A DNA stretch of 64,000 bases from Martinezella lusitana (GTDB taxonomy: Bacteria > Pseudomonadota > Alphaproteobacteria > Rhizobiales > Rhizobiaceae), in assembly GCF_900094565.1 (NCBI RefSeq), contig NZ_FMAF01000012.1:1-64000 (forward strand). Reading direction: 5' to 3'. Numbering within the stretch: the first letter of the stretch is position 1; the number at the start of each line of letters is the position of its first letter. Made by a program: the position numbers and the translations under genes. Shown here piece after piece: positions 34,320 through 43,222 of the stretch. The notes beneath the pieces were generated by a model, which saw only the letters and a list, made by a program, of their open reading frames with translations, was not told the origin of the DNA and did not search any database.

Positions 34320-35037
34320 CAAATTGTGCTACTAACGGCAAGCGCCGAGGAGTGGCTCCTGTCGGATAGCGTTGCGTTGAAAAGCATAACTCGGATAGCC
34401 AGATTCCGCACGACCAAATCTAACCGCAGTTTTTGGACGGTCTGCCTGAGTTTCGCGACAAAATCGACCATGCTGAAAAATCAGAGGAACTTCTGTCGCA
34501 AAACTCATTAGCAAAAGTCAGAATAATGCAGGGGACTTTTGCGACAGATCTCCGCCACAGCTTACTGAATTGAGTAGGAGTGCGTCGAGCGTTCAGGGCA
34601 TCCCGGTCAACCCGAAATGTCCGTTGGGAAAGTTAGGTCAAACCACATCTTTCGCTCTAGCTACGATGAGGACGGTCTCAACTGTTGGCTACTAAACTTC
34701 TTTTTCAGAAACCTTCTCGGACAGGCCGATGTTGCAAGGATGCCGCATCTTAAAGTTCAGCCGAAAATATCGCCGAATTTGACTTGTCTTGGCTGCTGAA
34801 CCGATCTAGGGTTGAACATCATCAACACGGTTCTAGGGAGTTTTCGATGGCTGTTTTTTCCGACTCCCCAGTGGCTTCCGCGAATTTCGCCTGAAGCCGA
34901 CCAGCGTTTTCCAACGCGGAAGAACCTGATGGACGGTGCTAACCCTCTCGTCGATCCTTCCTCACCAAACCATTTCGCGCGGTTTTGCGCGGACATCCTT
35001 TTCCCTATGACGGAGCCGGCGAAAGCCGGATACATCA
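34320..35037. other. 718-bp intergenic region
   Basis: No gene recognised. It contains a 12-bp perfect inverted repeat (34492-34548, own entry) and, close to the ABC gene, a CCGGC-GAAA-GCCGG hairpin with a GNRA tetraloop at 35016-35029. An ORF across 34812-35252 is in another frame from the ABC gene and lacks motifs. Confidence 0.5.
34492..34548. repeat. 12-bp perfect inverted repeat
   Basis: TCTGTCGCAAAA at 34492-34503 is the exact reverse complement of TTTTGCGACAGA at 34537-34548, 33 bases apart. A related TTTCGCGACAAAA lies at about 34451. The pattern is compatible with transposon ends or a resolution site, but no transposase lies nearby. Confidence 0.5.
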
Positions 35038-36858
35038 ATGGCTCTTGGTTTCAAATCCCGTCGCAACGGGGCTTTTCGCAGCGTTTTCCATTATTGCTGG
35101 GCTCATTGGAAGCAACAGCCGGGCCGCGCCTCCTTCATGTTGTTCACAGCGATGCTGTCAACGCTTGCGGATGTGCTCACGCCCTTGTTCTCCGGCCGGC
35201 TGGTCGATGCCGTGGTGTCCGGACAGGCCAGCGACGCCGTAACATGGAATAATGCATTTAACGCCTTTTGTTGCCTGATGGCGCTGTCTGTCGGCGCCGT
35301 CATCCTGCGACACGCGACGTTCACCGCCATCATCGGTTTCACGCTGAAGTCGATGTCCGAGATCGCCGCGAATTCCTTCTTCCATATCCAACGATTTTCG
35401 AGCGATTGGCACGCCAACAGTTTTGCCGGCTCCACCGTTCGCAAGGTGACGCGCGGCATGTGGGCGCTCGACCTGCTCAATGACACCGTCTTCGGCGCGC
35501 TGTTCCCGTCGCTGGTGATGCTCATCGGCTCGACCATTCTGATGACGTGGTACTGGCCGATGATGGGATTACTGGTTGGCGCCGGATCCCTATTCTTTAT
35601 CGCGTTCACGGCGACGATGGCTCTGCGCTATGTCGCGCCGATGGCCAGCATGGCCAACAGCTGGGATACACGCCTTGGCGGCGCGCTTGCCGATGCCGTG
35701 ACCTGCAACGCTGTAGTCAAGGCCTTTGGCGCCGAAGACCGCGAAGACGAGCGTCTCTCCTGGGTTACCCGCAAGTGGCAGGATCGCACAAAGCGCACCT
35801 GGGCACGGGGCACCTTGAACGGCACCTCGCAGAACGCACTGCTCAGCCTGTTGCGCGGCTGCGTGCTGGGCCTTGCTCTTTGGCTCTGGGCCAACGGCAA
35901 GGCCAATGCGGGCGACATCACCTTCGTCCTGACTGCCTTTTTCATCCTTCAAGGGTATCTGCGTGAAATCGGCATGCACATCCGTAACCTGCAGCGCTCG
36001 GTGAACGACATGGAGGAGCTTGTCACCATTCATGCACAGCCTTTGGGCGTGGAGGACATTGCGGGCGCCCCAGCTCTCCATGTGAAGGCCGGCCTGATCA
36101 AGTTCGATCACGTCACCTTTCATTATGGCAATCACTATGCCCCGCTTTACAAGCACTTCTCGGTCACCATCAATCCGGGCGAGCGAGTCGGCCTCGTCGG
36201 CCATTCCGGCTCAGGAAAGACGACTTTCATCAAGCTGATCCAACGCCTGCATGACGTCAACCACGGCACGGTCTCGATCGATGGTCAGGATATTTCCAAG
36301 GTGGCGCAGACCTCACTTCGCCGCCAGATCGCGATCGTGCAGCAGGAACCCATCTTGTTTCACCGCTCGCTGGCAGAGAATATCGCCTATGCGCGGCCAA
36401 CGGCCACGCATGCCGAGATCAGGAGGGCTGCGCAGCTAGCCAGCGCCCACGACTTCATCGAAGCCCTGCCGAAGGGTTATGCGACGCTTGTCGGCGAACG
36501 CGGCATCAAGCTCTCCGGCGGCGAACGGCAACGCATCGCAATCGCCCGCGCTTTCTTGGCCGATGCGCCGATCCTCATCCTCGACGAGGCGACCTCGAGC
36601 CTCGATTCGGAATCGGAAATGCTCATCCAGCAGGCAATGGAGCGGCTGATGGAGGGGCGCACGACGCTCGTCGTCGCTCACAGACTATCGACCGTGCGCT
36701 CGCTCGATCGACTGCTGGTCTTCGAACACGGACATATCGCCGAGGAAGGCACCCATGCCAGCCTCATTCGGCGCAGCAGTGGGATCTATCGCGGGCTGTT
36801 CGAGCGCCAGGCACTGGAGTTGACAAGGGGCATCGCGAGCGGAGGGTTGATCGGCTGA
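35038..36858 (+). CDS. ABC exporter, fused permease-ATPase
   Basis: A 606-residue half-transporter: about six transmembrane helices in residues 20-310 and an ATPase domain (about 345-590) with Walker A GHSGSGKTT, signature LSGGERQRIAIARAF, Walker B ILILDEATSSLDSE and the switch His in VVAHRLSTV. The type I exporter fold works as a dimer and exports lipids, peptides or metals conjugates; the substrate is not visible. The ATG at 35038 follows a GNRA hairpin by 8 bases. A 9-bp inverted repeat follows 55 bp after the stop. Confidence 0.93.
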   Translation: MALGFKSRRNGAFRSVFHYCWAHWKQQPGRASFMLFTAMLSTLADVLTPLFSGRLVDAVVSGQASDAVTWNNAFNAFCCLMALSVGAVILRHATFTAIIGFTLKSMSEIAANSFFHIQRFSSDWHANSFAGSTVRKVTRGMWALDLLNDTVFGALFPSLVMLIGSTILMTWYWPMMGLLVGAGSLFFIAFTATMALRYVAPMASMANSWDTRLGGALADAVTCNAVVKAFGAEDREDERLSWVTRKWQDRTKRTWARGTLNGTSQNALLSLLRGCVLGLALWLWANGKANAGDITFVLTAFFILQGYLREIGMHIRNLQRSVNDMEELVTIHAQPLGVEDIAGAPALHVKAGLIKFDHVTFHYGNHYAPLYKHFSVTINPGERVGLVGHSGSGKTTFIKLIQRLHDVNHGTVSIDGQDISKVAQTSLRRQIAIVQQEPILFHRSLAENIAYARPTATHAEIRRAAQLASAHDFIEALPKGYATLVGERGIKLSGGERQRIAIARAFLADAPILILDEATSSLDSESEMLIQQAMERLMEGRTTLVVAHRLSTVRSLDRLLVFEHGHIAEEGTHASLIRRSSGIYRGLFERQALELTRGIASGGLIG

Positions 36859-36913
36859 GAGGAGTTTATGATGGCCCCTCCCCGCGGTAGCAGCAAGCGT
36901 TGACGAATACCGA

Positions 36914-36946
36914 CAGGCCTTTAGAAGCGCCGCACCGAAAGGCCTG
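36914..36946 (+). terminator. inverted repeat after the ABC exporter
   Basis: CAGGCCTTT at 36914-36922 is the exact reverse complement of 36938-36946 (15-base loop). It lies 55 bp after the stop of the ABC gene. No T-run follows, so termination is only possible. The rest of 36859-37452 shows no gene. Confidence 0.4.
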
Positions 36947-37452
36947 ACAGAAGATCGCACTCGATCACACGCACAAAAGGTCAAAAACTTCTTGCAAAAC
37001 GGGCGGCAACCACAGAAGTACCAAACGAACCTAATGAGGCAAGGCATTTGACGGCAAACACACCTCCCGACGAGGAGGCGAGCCGTCCATCGCGTCGGTC
37101 AAACTTCGGCTCCGTTCTACAGACGCTGCAATGTCACACCCGCGGGTGGAGTCCGGGCCGGTACTTAAAAGGCTAAAGCCTACCATAGGTTTCGTGAACC
37201 TGCCCGGATGGGGTTCAGTCGGCCGACAAAAGTCGCTTGCGAAAAAGAAATGACCAAGGACAGCGAATTTTCGTTCGCCACTCGGTTGTGCGAAATCGGG
37301 GTTCTTCCCTGAGATCGCGACCCGCCATAGTCACGTTCTCCTTCCCGATCGCCAGTGACGCTCGGTGCATCAGATGTGCACAAAGAGATCCAGGGGCTGT
37401 CCGGCTGCAAACCTTCCTCTATGTTTGTGCACCTGACCAGCGAGGCGAGACG

Positions 37453-37686
37453 ATGATCCCATTGACGAAATTGAAGCCCGATTGCTTTTATTGGGCCACT
37501 CCAAAGGCTGAGCGCGGTGCAAAGGCTGAAGTCGTACTGCTATCGACCATCTTCGGTGCGGAACCCGAATATTGGACGGTCGCGTGCCTTGGATCTGACG
37601 AGCATCACATGCCCGCAGACTTCGAATTCATTGCCAGAATCGTTCCCCCGTCCTCCAGCTTTGCCATGGAGCTTGCCGCCGAGTGA
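37453..37686 (+). CDS. small conserved-looking hypothetical protein
   Basis: A 77-residue protein starting MIPLTKLKPDCFYWATPKAE with a beta-rich middle (EVVLLSTIFGAEPEYWTVAC) typical of short rhizobial hypothetical proteins. The ATG follows GAGGCGAGACG. Nothing indicates the function. Two further short genes follow in the same direction. Confidence 0.55.
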   Translation: MIPLTKLKPDCFYWATPKAERGAKAEVVLLSTIFGAEPEYWTVACLGSDEHHMPADFEFIARIVPPSSSFAMELAAE

Positions 37687-37807
37687 GTGCTCGACTGAGC
37701 CATCGGGCCAGGAAGCTGGTCGACTCCGATGCGGCTGCAGACCGCGTCGTAAAGCCAACCATCAACGTCATTTTGCGGGAGCCCTGAGCTTATTGGATGG
37801 CTCTCGA

Positions 37808-37942
37808 ATGAATGAAGCGCTCTTTGCCCTCTTGCGCCGATACGCTTTCGGCGAAAACGACTTGAAAGCAAGCCGACAGGCCGAAGGCGCAGCACAGAAT
37901 TTCGGCAGGCCGTTGGGCAAACAGAACACTGAACCCAAATAG
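37808..37942 (+). CDS. possible 44-residue peptide
   Basis: An ATG-started frame (MNEALFALLRRYAFGENDLK) with amphipathic N-terminal helix. No recognised family and only a weak GGATGG upstream. The rest of the 37687-38143 gap has no other feature. Confidence 0.3.
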   Translation: MNEALFALLRRYAFGENDLKASRQAEGAAQNFGRPLGKQNTEPK

Positions 37943-38143
37943 CGATCAATCTTGATCATCGCCGAGGTTAGCCTCAAGGCTCTGTTGGACAAGATGGCTT
38001 CCAAAGGGCCGTTTTCCATTTATGGCCTCCTTGGGACTTTCACTGCCCCTTGCGAATATCAGAAATGGTTCAATTTGCATGTTTGCTTGACTTCACGCCC
38101 CCTTCAGGCACCGTGCAAGCGGCATCGCAAGGTTGGGGGATAC

Positions 38144-38359
38144 ATGACCAAAGAACGATTTTCCGAATGTCTTTTGCACATCCGCTGGACGCCGATCAAT
38201 CTGGCGAGCGCGCTGCAATGTGATCTGTCATGGGTAGAAGCGCTTGAAGCAGGGAATATCGAGGTGCCAGCCGGATTGGCCGCATGGCTCGAAACTCTCG
38301 CGCAATGCCACGAGGCGGCCGGCGTGCCAACCACCTATCGCGGCTGGGGGCACGAGTGA
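38144..38359 (+). CDS. small helix-turn-helix-like hypothetical protein
   Basis: A 71-residue protein: MTKERFSECLLHIRWTPINL ASALQCDLSWVEALEAGN looks like a short XRE-type helix-turn-helix (LASAL-x3-LSWVEALEAG), then a helical tail ending RGWGHE. GGGGGA stands 5 bases before the ATG. Possibly a small DNA-binding protein; no partner seen. Confidence 0.6.
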   Translation: MTKERFSECLLHIRWTPINLASALQCDLSWVEALEAGNIEVPAGLAAWLETLAQCHEAAGVPTTYRGWGHE

Positions 38360-38429
38360 TATCGACGTGGCGGACAAACCGAGTTGGCTTGGGAGCTTCA
38401 GAAGCTGACCGCAAGCGGAGGGATCCGAG

Positions 38430-38588
38430 ATGAATGACAATATTCGCTTAAAGCTCATTCAGATCAGACATGAAAAGATCGCGCATCGCGACGAGCTGCT
38501 GGAGATGAAAATGCGAGCTGAAGGTGCGACGGGGGAGAGCGGTCCTATCGATATTGACGGTATGACCGCTCACGAGCAACCGGTGTGA
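38430..38588 (+). CDS. small helical hypothetical protein
   Basis: A 52-residue frame from ATG 38430 (MNDNIRLKLIQIRHEKIAHR, then DELLEMKMRAEG) with a strong GGAGGG 7 bases upstream. The first 32 residues form one charged, coiled-coil-like helix. It lies 70 bp after the previous small gene. No family known. Confidence 0.5.
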   Translation: MNDNIRLKLIQIRHEKIAHRDELLEMKMRAEGATGESGPIDIDGMTAHEQPV

Positions 38589-38941
38589 TCAGGCTCGGAA
38601 CACTGATCCTGTTGAAAATCCGGACAACCATTTGAAATTAATAGCAAAAGCAGGTCACCTGCGGGGTCATGACCGAAGCCGATCGCAACTCCCATTATTA
38701 CGGAAAATCCGCGGTATTTCAACAGCTTAAGCGCCTGTTCGACGGGGTAATTCTTCAATGCTTATTCACACTCATTGGCCCCGCTAGCGCTGTACTACCC
38801 TGGCAGGAAGAACCCGCCGGCTGCCTTCAGTGCGTTCATTCAGGCTGCCCGCGATTTTGCAAAGGGGGGATAGCCTCGAGATATTGTGGCACCGTGCGCG
38901 AGATCACATACTTAGGACCGGCGTACATTGCGGCCAGTTGC

Positions 38942-38986
38942 TAGCGCCTTGAAGAGATTCGAACTTGCGACCCGTGATTTGGTCAC
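38942..38986 (-). other. tRNA 3'-end-like sequence at the end of fic
   Basis: The minus strand reads CGTGACCAAATCACG (a stem with an anticodon-loop-like centre), then GGTCGCAAGTTCGAATCTC and TTCAAGGCGC, resembling anticodon arm, T-arm and acceptor strand. T-stem pairing is poor and no 5' half exists. It overlaps the last codons of fic by 4 bases. The gap 38589-38941 before it shows no gene. Confidence 0.45.
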
Positions 38987-40161
38987 GTAGCAGGCAGGGG
39001 ATCAGTGCCTTCGCTTAGGATTGCGAGATATCTACGGTAGCTAAAAACACGGCCACGCTTGCGACCTGTCACCTCGTCGATAATCCCCAAACGCTCCAAG
39101 TCAGCGAGCGCTGCATTGACAGTCGGCGCGGAAAGGCCTGTCATTTGAACGATCTGATTTGCCGTGTGAAAGGGGTTTTGCTGAAAGAGTTCGTGAATAC
39201 GAAGGGCCGATCCGGCTCTATCGCTCTCGGTTGTGATTTTCTCCCTGTCCTCCTTGAAAAGACCGACAATCCGAGTGGCAGCTTCAGATGCTTGGTTGGC
39301 GGTGTCGGCTACACCTGTCAGGAAGAAGTCTAGCCAAGCTTCCCAGTTTCCATGTTCACGGACCTCTTGCAGTAATCGATAATATTCCCTTCGATGTGCC
39401 TTGAGGTAAAGACTGAGGTATAGCAATGGTTTGCGTAGAACGCCGTTCATGCACAGGTAAAGAGTGACAAGCAGACGACCTATGCGGCCATTGCCATCGA
39501 GAAATGGATGGATCGTTTCGAACTGGACATGCAGCAGGCCGGCCTTGATCAGTGCCGGTAACCGTGATTGATCGTCATGCATGAAGCGCTCGAACGCATC
39601 TAGGCAGCCGCCCAATTCCGTCACGGGTGGTGGCACGAAGAGTGCGTTACCGGGTCGCGTGCCTCCAATCCAATTCTGCGAGCGCCGAAACTCTCCTGGA
39701 TCCTTGGTACCTCCCCGCCCGCTTTGCAGCAGTCGTGCGTGCATCTCTCGGATCAGGCGCAACGACATTGGCAGCGTTTCCAAACGCTCCAAACCGTACA
39801 TCATCGCATCAACGTAGTTGGAAACCTCACGAATCTCATCGACCGGTTGCCCCGCTTGGGCCTCGGTCTCGAACCGCAAAAGATCGGAAAGCGTCGACTG
39901 TGTGCCTTCAATCTGCGAGGAAAGAACTGCTTCCTTTCTGACATACATGTAAAGGAATAGCTCCTGGCGCGGGAGCAGCATTGTGATGCCATCCAGGCGA
40001 CCTAGCGCACGCTCTGCCACACTGAGGCGCTCCAATAGCGAGAGGACATCGATGGATGGCTCGGGCGGCAATGGCGGTGGCACGAACGCCCGCACTGTTT
40101 CGCTCGCTGCTGTTGTTTCGACAAAACGGCCTAGGCGCAAATTAGGTTCGGAATCAGACAT
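38983..40161 (-). CDS. Fic-family AMP transferase
   Basis: A 392-residue Fic protein. The active-site motif HPFLDGNGRIGR (catalytic His218) is complete. Residues SSQIEG (Ser81, Glu85, Gly86) form the inhibitory motif (S/T)-x3-E-(G/N) inside the N-terminal helix, which places it in class II, self-inhibited. The C-terminal part is a winged-helix domain (TGLSAPTVNAALADLERLGI). Fic enzymes transfer AMP to protein Ser/Thr/Tyr. No separate antitoxin gene adjoins it. An AT-rich TTATTTAAATAA palindrome at 40204-40215 lies 43 bp upstream. Confidence 0.93.
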   Translation of the reverse strand: MSDSEPNLRLGRFVETTAASETVRAFVPPPLPPEPSIDVLSLLERLSVAERALGRLDGITMLLPRQELFLYMYVRKEAVLSSQIEGTQSTLSDLLRFETEAQAGQPVDEIREVSNYVDAMMYGLERLETLPMSLRLIREMHARLLQSGRGGTKDPGEFRRSQNWIGGTRPGNALFVPPPVTELGGCLDAFERFMHDDQSRLPALIKAGLLHVQFETIHPFLDGNGRIGRLLVTLYLCMNGVLRKPLLYLSLYLKAHRREYYRLLQEVREHGNWEAWLDFFLTGVADTANQASEAATRIVGLFKEDREKITTESDRAGSALRIHELFQQNPFHTANQIVQMTGLSAPTVNAALADLERLGIIDEVTGRKRGRVFSYRRYLAILSEGTDPLPAT

Positions 40162-40445
40162 AGCCTAATATGAATTCCGTCCGTTATTTAAGCAATAGCC
40201 ACTTTATTTAAATAAGCATCGAGTTTAGGTAAGCGCGCTTAATTAACGTAGACCGTTGTCACTGCGTCAAGCGCAAGCGCCGGATTCCAGGCCAGTTCCG
40301 TGAGACCACGGTGCCGATGGATTTAGCCGCCAACCGACAGACGTCCTCCAATACATCATTTCTTAAAACTGCGCTCCTATTCCCGCTCGCCCTCGGCATT
40401 GATGCCGAGAGAAATGGAATGAGCATGTCAGCGCAACATGCCAGC

Positions 40446-40953
40446 CCGTTACGCATATTCTTGACTGGTTTCATCTATCGATGCGTCTGCGGCACATTGA
40501 ACAGGCCTGGGAGGGCATCAAGTATCTCCAGGATCTGAACCTCTATCTTCGAGACCTCGCGATCCATGTGCCCAGGCTTCGACATCTCCTATGGAGTGGA
40601 TATGTCCGAGAGGCAAGCGAGGCCGTAAAACAGATGCTTGCCCAATTGGATCAGCACCCCGGATTTCGCGACGCCCTTCGCAAAATCAGGCGCCTCTACG
40701 AGCTGACTGCAATCTTCACACTTACCTGCTCCAGAATGAAGCTTCTATCGTCAACTACTGTCGGCGATACTGGTCCGGCCTGCCGATATCCAGTTCGCCG
40801 GCTGAAAGTGCCGCCAACAGCCTCGTTAATGCCCGCATGAACAAGAAGCGTCAGATGCGTAGGTCGCCGATTGGCGCTCATCGGGTTCTTCAAGTCCGAG
40901 CCGCTGTAGCGGATGGTCGACTTAAGAAGGCAAAGCTAAATCTTGCAGCGTGA
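40446..40953 (+). mobile_element. transposase C-terminal remnant (ISKra4-like), frameshifted
   Basis: Frame 1 reads THILDWFHLSMRLRHIEQAW and continues to about residue 90; after a phase shift near 40700 the second frame reads NEASIVNYCRRYWSGLPISS, then ESAANSLVNARMNKKRQMRR SPIGAH, the conserved end of ISKra4-type transposases. The start is missing. It ends next to the truncated metallophosphoesterase gene, suggesting the element inserted there. Confidence 0.65.
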
Positions 40954-41504
40954 CCCCCAGGTTTTTCCCGCTCCCTCCGGTGACCGTGCAGCTCTAGAAG
41001 TTCCGCAAGTTCGTCAATTCCCCTGCACATGACTTCGTCAATCAGTCGGATTCCACTGGGAAAGATATGGTGGTGGATGAAGAGCATCGCAGTGCCGATT
41101 GGAAACGCCTCAGGTTTCCGTCGAAGCCAAGGAAGATGATCGGTGACATCCCCATATGCTGCCCCGTCGACGGTGGCGTCGAGGCCAAGCAGGAGCACAT
41201 CGTCGCAGTATTCAGTAAAATGTAGGGGGCCCGCCACATTGCTTCCAATAAAGCCTGGAAGTGCAGAACGCATCGCGTTCTTGTCGTCGGAATTTCCAGG
41301 TATCACGAAGGTTCGAAATGGCAGCCGCTTGAGCATCTTCCCAAGCCGGTTGTGACCTTCTATCCATCCATCATCCACGAGGTCACCTGAAATGACCACG
41401 TAATCGGGCCTTAGCTCGCCAAGCCACGCAACAGCTTTTTCGAACCGCAGAAAATTATCGTTGTCGATCCCCGCATGAATGTCGGTTGCCTGAGCGACAA
41501 TCAT
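40890..41504 (-). pseudogene. metallophosphoesterase, C-terminally truncated
   Basis: Starts intact at ATG 41504: IVAQATDIHAGIDN (D-x-H motif), YVVISGDLVDDG (GD-x-x-D), VIPGNSDDKN (GN-x-D in place of GNHE), and MLFIHHHIFPSG. These are the metal-binding blocks of CpdA/Icc-type phosphodiesterases. The expected last motif (G-H-x-H) is missing: the frame runs into the transposase remnant at about 40960. Only the H-G-H at ELHGHRRE is left. Activity is doubtful. Confidence 0.75.
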
Positions 41505-41755
41505 ATTCGCAGCTCCGTTAGGCCTCGGAAATTTACTAAATGCGCGGGACCAGTGTTCCTTGGCGGGGCACTCCAAATTTTCGGGCGGGTGACGCAAAAC
41601 CAATACCGGCCCGCTTGTCGGACAGGTTGGCTGCGCGACGCCACAAAATCCCAACTCATGGTAAATATTCGATTACCTCCGTTCAGTATCTGCGAGCCGT
41701 TTGAAATTCCCCGCGACGACTCCCATCTCTCTGCCGCTTCTTTTCGGGAGAGACA

Positions 41756-42019
41756 ATGAGAGACTTTGTGAATGCTACGTTCGGGTCGGTTGAACTCGAC
41801 ATCATCAGCCAGGCACTCGAAGAGTGGCGAACTTCAACTGGTATCGAGCATGCCGCTCCGGAGTACGAAATCGCCGCCGCCACAGTTGTCACCTTGTTCC
41901 GCGAGGGCAACCGCACGCTTCCGGAGCTTCAGGCTGCAATTTCGGCCCACCGGTGGCTATCCCGGGATGCCGTGGAAATGGTGAAAGTCTCGGTGAATTC
42001 CGCAAATAAAGCGTCGTAG
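41756..42019 (+). CDS. small hypothetical protein
   Basis: An 87-residue helical protein (MRDFVNATFGSVELDIISQA, then AAATVVTLFREGNRTLPELQ). GGGAGA lies 5 bases before the ATG. It looks like one of the small conserved rhizobial hypothetical proteins; function unknown. Not linked to either neighbour. Confidence 0.6.
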   Translation: MRDFVNATFGSVELDIISQALEEWRTSTGIEHAAPEYEIAAATVVTLFREGNRTLPELQAAISAHRWLSRDAVEMVKVSVNSANKAS

Positions 42020-42092
42020 GCGCAGACTACAGGGAAGCCCTTTCGCCATGACCAGTGAACGGGCACCGTCGCGGCAGCGTCCCCGGCTTTGA

Positions 42093-43010
42093 CTATATTC
42101 CGATCTGTCGTTTTGCCAGAGCATATTTTGCAGCATTTGCCGCCCATTCGTCCGATTGGTCCTGACCTTCGATTTCGACCTCCGTGATCGGTGTCACGCG
42201 GATCAATGGAACCGAGCCGAAGGGCAATCCTTCGATCTGAGCACCATCGCGGCTGAGAATGATCTGGCTCATCGGGTTGTACTCGTCGGCCAGACGACAA
42301 AAGAGAATTGCACCGTATTTCTCCACGTCTCGTGCAACACCATAGCCGTCTGCTACAAGGTCTCCGATGCCGATGAGCAGATGCGCCCAATTATCGATCT
42401 TCTTGTCATCCATCGTCGTGACATCAAACTCCATGAAGAGTTCGCATTCCACACCATTTTGCTGATCCACTATCCCTGCCCACGGAGTGGAAAGTCCGTC
42501 CGTGGCGAGTGTTAGCGTGGAGCCCGACCTGACGGCAATAACCCGTTGATGCGGTCCGAACCATTTCGTCTGGTTGTAGATGTTGACCTCTCCTCGATCA
42601 GCAGCAAAGCCGTCGGCCAGGTCGCCACGCGCCCTCCAAAAATTAAGCCTCGCGACAGCAGCGGCTTCGTAGACCGGGCTATCTGGACCACGCGGCACGA
42701 TTGCTGGATCGAAAATGGTCTCGACCGTCACACGTCCCCGCAAGAACGGCATTTTCTTCTTAGTCCAACGGACGATGATCTTATTGAAAGGTCGCGTCTG
42801 CGAATTTTCGAGTTTCTCGACAACGTCCCTGATGATCTTGTGCGGAGCCGCGTCGACGGCCGCGCCCTTTAAGTCTCTGTAGGTGCCTGACTGAGAGGAA
42901 ACGCCTGCTTGTGTCGTGGTAGCGACCCACTCTCCGCTAACCGCCTCAGGCGGTGCCCTGTCTAAGATAGGACGCAAATCCTTTATCGCATCAGAAGTCG
43001 TGTATCGCAT
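42093..43010 (-). CDS. unrecognised 305-residue protein
   Basis: Starts MRYTTSDAIKDLRPILDRAP at 43010; a GTG one codon earlier and a 46-codon extension are possible, but no good ribosome site decides. No signal peptide or membrane segment. The middle holds KIIVRWTKKKMPFLRGRVTV and YNQTKWFGPHQRVIAVRS; the end has GPxxWAGIVDQQNGVECELF and LADEYNPMSQIILSRDGAQI. I do not recognise the family. Composition and codon use look normal for the region, so it is probably a real gene. Divergent from the sugar transporter. Confidence 0.6.
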   Translation of the reverse strand: MRYTTSDAIKDLRPILDRAPPEAVSGEWVATTTQAGVSSQSGTYRDLKGAAVDAAPHKIIRDVVEKLENSQTRPFNKIIVRWTKKKMPFLRGRVTVETIFDPAIVPRGPDSPVYEAAAVARLNFWRARGDLADGFAADRGEVNIYNQTKWFGPHQRVIAVRSGSTLTLATDGLSTPWAGIVDQQNGVECELFMEFDVTTMDDKKIDNWAHLLIGIGDLVADGYGVARDVEKYGAILFCRLADEYNPMSQIILSRDGAQIEGLPFGSVPLIRVTPITEVEIEGQDQSDEWAANAAKYALAKRQIGI

Positions 43011-43222
43011 CACTGTGCCCCTATCGACCTTCTGATGCGCTAAATGGGTGGAAGGAACTTTCGCGTTGCGGTGCCATGGAAGACAATGTTCCCTACAGAA
43101 TCTTTTGAACTCGCAGAGAGGATCGGTTTTAGCGACGCAATGGCACATAAAATCAAAATTGCTATTCAGCAGGTGACGAAATTAACTCGGTCCCAGAAAT
43201 GAAGCCAACAAGGGGATCATCA

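Noticed and set aside
34812..35252. 146-residue ORF overlapping the ABC exporter start
   Set aside because: Different frame, no motif, ends inside the transporter gene.
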